From contig QCVQ01000001.1 in NCBI GenBank assembly GCA_003210315.1, positions 62,001 through 126,000 on the forward strand: 64,000 bases of DNA, written 5' to 3'. The notes below the pieces were generated by a model. That model had not been told where the DNA came from and searched no databases. It was given only the letters and a program-made list of their open reading frames with translations. The DNA comes from Synechococcus sp. AG-686-F08 (lineage in GTDB: Bacteria; Cyanobacteriota; Cyanobacteriia; PCC-6307; Cyanobiaceae). Positions 62,130 to 64,000 of this stretch are shown here, in pieces. Position numbers and translations under genes: made by a program. Each line of letters opens with the position of its first letter. The stretch's first letter is position 1.

Positions 62130-63422
62130 ATGGGAGTTAGTCACGGGGCTTTGAACGAGATCGCCTCTGGCCCTGGGCTGCAGCATCAGCTCTTGAACAA
62201 CGGTTGTCGAACCGTTAGTGCGCTGATGCCAGATGCAGACCTCACCTGTCTCGACTTTTGGTGTCGAGGTGGAAGCACCTGGGAGGGTCATGGAGAAGAG
62301 GGCCTTGCCCACTTTTTAGAACACATGGTGTTCAAGGGCAGCACCACCTTGCAGCCTGGAGAATTCGATCGACGCATTGAAGCTCTTGGTGGCAGCAGTA
62401 ATGCGGCAACAGGGTTTGATGATGTGCACTTTCATGTTTTGGTGCCATCCAGTTGCGCTCAGAACGCCCTCGACCTACTGCTTGATCTGGTGCTCAATCC
62501 TGCGCTGAGAGAAGAGGCTTATGGGATGGAGCGGGATGTGGTGCTTGAAGAAATTGCCCAATATCGAGATCAACCCGACGAACAAGTCTTCCAAACCTTG
62601 TTGTCCCAGGGCTTTGGACAACACCCTTATGGCCGTCCAATCCTCGGATGGGAAAAGAGTTTGATCGATAGCACTCCAGAGGGAATGCGCCATTTTCACA
62701 ACAGAAGGTATCGCGGTCCCAACTGTTGTTTGGCCATCAGTGGAGCTGTTACATCGAGCCTGTTGGAGCAGATTCACTCGAGCCGTCTCACCGAGCTCGA
62801 AGGCAGTCTTGATCCCGGCGACGAAACCGCATCTGCTTCTCGTGCGCTCGCGTTTCAAAGCGGCCGTCAAACCCTCCGCTTCCCTCGCCTGGAGGCAGCA
62901 CGGTTGTTGATGGCATGGCCGATGGCTGCAGCCAATGACCAAGACAGCGTGATGGGTGCTGATCTCGCGACCACCCTGCTGGCAGAGGGAAGGCGTAGTC
63001 GTTTGGTGCAACGCTTGAGGGAAGATCTACAAATCGTGGAATCCATTGATATGGACGTCACGGTGATGGAACAAGGAAGTGTGGTGATGTTGGAGGCCTG
63101 TTGTCCTGAAGATCAGATTGAGCAGGTTGAAGCCGTGATCGAGGAGGAATTGAAACGGGCCAGGGTGGATGCCATCGCTGATGAAGAACTGCATCGAGCA
63201 CAGCAATTAGTGGGGAATGGCCTTCGATTCAGCTTGGAAGCGCCGGGATCCGTCGCTGCAATTGCTGGATCCCAATCCCTGTGGGGGCGAACCCAAGCGT
63301 TGTTGTCTCCGCTCACTTATCTGCAGACTTGGACGGTTGAGCGCTTGCAACAGTCTCTTCTGCCTCGCTTGCAGCCGGATCAAGCCTTCACCCTTTTTGC
63401 CTTACCTGAGGACTCGGAGTGA
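62130..63422 (+). CDS. M16-family zinc peptidase (pitrilysin-like), catalytic member
   Basis: 430 aa from ATG 62130 (MGVSHGALNEIASGPGLQHQLLNNG). The inverted zinc motif HxxEH is in GLAHFLEHMVFKGSTT, with the distal Glu in ERDVVLEEIAQYRDQPD. GRRSRLVQRLREDLQIV is the family region near the substrate. It pairs with the downstream non-catalytic partner, as in M16B heterodimers. GTG 63419 overlaps its stop. Confidence 0.9.
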   Translation: MGVSHGALNEIASGPGLQHQLLNNGCRTVSALMPDADLTCLDFWCRGGSTWEGHGEEGLAHFLEHMVFKGSTTLQPGEFDRRIEALGGSSNAATGFDDVHFHVLVPSSCAQNALDLLLDLVLNPALREEAYGMERDVVLEEIAQYRDQPDEQVFQTLLSQGFGQHPYGRPILGWEKSLIDSTPEGMRHFHNRRYRGPNCCLAISGAVTSSLLEQIHSSRLTELEGSLDPGDETASASRALAFQSGRQTLRFPRLEAARLLMAWPMAAANDQDSVMGADLATTLLAEGRRSRLVQRLREDLQIVESIDMDVTVMEQGSVVMLEACCPEDQIEQVEAVIEEELKRARVDAIADEELHRAQQLVGNGLRFSLEAPGSVAAIAGSQSLWGRTQALLSPLTYLQTWTVERLQQSLLPRLQPDQAFTLFALPEDSE

Positions 63423-64000
63423 TCAGGACAGATTTGGTGCTGGATCCTGTTCAGACACCCGGGGTGTTGGCCGCCAAATTGTGGATCGGTCGTGGAAGCT
63501 CTGCTGATCCGATTGGCCAGAGGGGAGCGCATCAACTGTTGGCATCCGTGCTGACTCGCGGGTGTGGCTCCCTCGATGCCATGCAAATGGCCGATCTCGT
63601 GGAGGGGTGTGGTGCTGGCCTGCGCTGCGACACCAATGAAGATGGCTTGCTGATCAGCATGAAATGCCGAGATCTCGATAGTCCTCAATTGCTTCCCCTC
63701 TTGGGCTCGATGGTTCATGAACCGCATCTGCAAGCTGATCAGGTGAACCTGGAGCGGGAGTTGAGTTTGCAGGCGTTGCAGCGTCAGCGAGAAGATCCCT
63801 TCCATCTGGCTTTTGATGGTTGGCGCCAACTGGCCTACGGCATGGGCCCCTATGGCCATGACCCCCTGGGAGTGTCGGTTGAGTTGGAGCAACTCAGTGC
63901 AGAGTCTCTCCGGCCGATTGCTGCATCGCTCAGTTCCGAACCAGCGATTTTGGCGTTGTCTGGTTCGATTCCAGATGGATTGTTGGACCAACTTCAAGCA
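63419..64000 (+). CDS. M16-family peptidase homologue, non-catalytic partner (3'-truncated)
   Basis: The GTG start overlaps the previous TGA (GTGA). MIRTDLVLDPVQTPGVLAAKLWIGRGSSADPIGQRGAHQLLASVLTRGCGSLDAM...: the HxxEH site is replaced by HQLLA, so it cannot bind zinc there. LVEGCGAGLRCDTNEDGLLISMKCRDLDS fits the M16 fold. The gene continues past the window. M16B enzymes often work as a pair in which one subunit supplies the metal and the other the substrate Arg/Tyr. Confidence 0.85.
   Translation, partial: MIRTDLVLDPVQTPGVLAAKLWIGRGSSADPIGQRGAHQLLASVLTRGCGSLDAMQMADLVEGCGAGLRCDTNEDGLLISMKCRDLDSPQLLPLLGSMVHEPHLQADQVNLERELSLQALQRQREDPFHLAFDGWRQLAYGMGPYGHDPLGVSVELEQLSAESLRPIAASLSSEPAILALSGSIPDGLLDQLQA

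Noticed and set aside
63955-63980. TGGTTCGATTCCAG resembling a tRNA T-arm
   Set aside because: It lies inside the second M16 gene and has no accompanying D or anticodon arm.
1-64000. CRISPR array, insertion sequence or prophage
   Set aside because: No regular direct repeats with spacers, no transposase, integrase or phage structural gene was seen.

Overview
The window reads as chromosome of a marine picocyanobacterium (alpha-cyanobacterium), most likely Synechococcus. The evidence is the bilin reductase gene pcyA, glutamyl-tRNA reductase, a GlpX-type FBPase/SBPase, a short proteobacterial-type phosphoribulokinase, a CSP41-like protein, very tight gene packing with many 1-4 nt overlaps, frequent GTG/TTG starts and little use of strong Shine-Dalgarno sites. 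The clade cannot be fixed from the sequence alone. No tRNA, rRNA, CRISPR array, insertion sequence or phage gene was recognised.

Layout. 1-2.3 kb: pgsA end, a CSP41-like protein, hisA. 2.36-19.4 kb: a long run on the plus strand: a Fur-family regulator, a DUF3685/Ycf55-like protein, a thioredoxin-fold protein, a CofE-like ligase, ruvX, a DUF3727 protein, YqeG, proB, lpxD, leuB, phosphoribulokinase, a prepilin peptidase, accD, a Gfo/Idh/MocA oxidoreductase, and adjacent class I and class II fructose-bisphosphate aldolases closed by a clear terminator. 19.4-28.8 kb: an LD-carboxypeptidase, purQ/purS, small exported proteins, a CobW-type GTPase with a lumenal pentapeptide protein, a motif-degenerate UPRTase homologue, ilvD, a CIA30 protein. 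28.8-36.4 kb: a carbon-metabolism block with pgl, gnd, glgC, hemA and glpX on the minus strand, divergent from two ribulose-phosphate-3-epimerase homologues. 36.5-38.3 kb: small, AT-richer minus-strand genes, including a YqhA homologue whose 5' end appears frameshifted at an A7 run. 38.4-46.4 kb: mfd, a 54-aa membrane protein, an exported HExxH protein, a ctpA-type protease, ispG, a family 4 UDG. 46.5-56.5 kb: an aminotransferase, a selenate/phosphonate-like ABC importer with a double-length permease, an SGNH hydrolase, an alternative sigma factor, a DUF92 protein, rsmE, a glycosyltransferase, a 51-aa basic protein. 56.6-60.1 kb: pcyA translationally coupled to a DevBCA-type exporter. 60.1-62.1 kb: AT-rich and gene-poor, with a DUF4912-like protein and a Nif11-domain protein. 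62.1-64 kb: two consecutive M16 peptidase genes, the second running off the window.

The metabolic theme is the Calvin cycle and oxidative pentose phosphate pathway: prk, two aldolases, the bifunctional bisphosphatase, Rpe and its paralogue, gnd and pgl, with glgC draining carbon to glycogen. The most useful leads are the Rpe paralogue that lost both metal-binding histidines, the UPRTase homologue that lost its catalytic motifs, the YqhA frameshift, the pcyA-devBCA linkage, the exported HExxH protein and the Nif11 protein without a core peptide.
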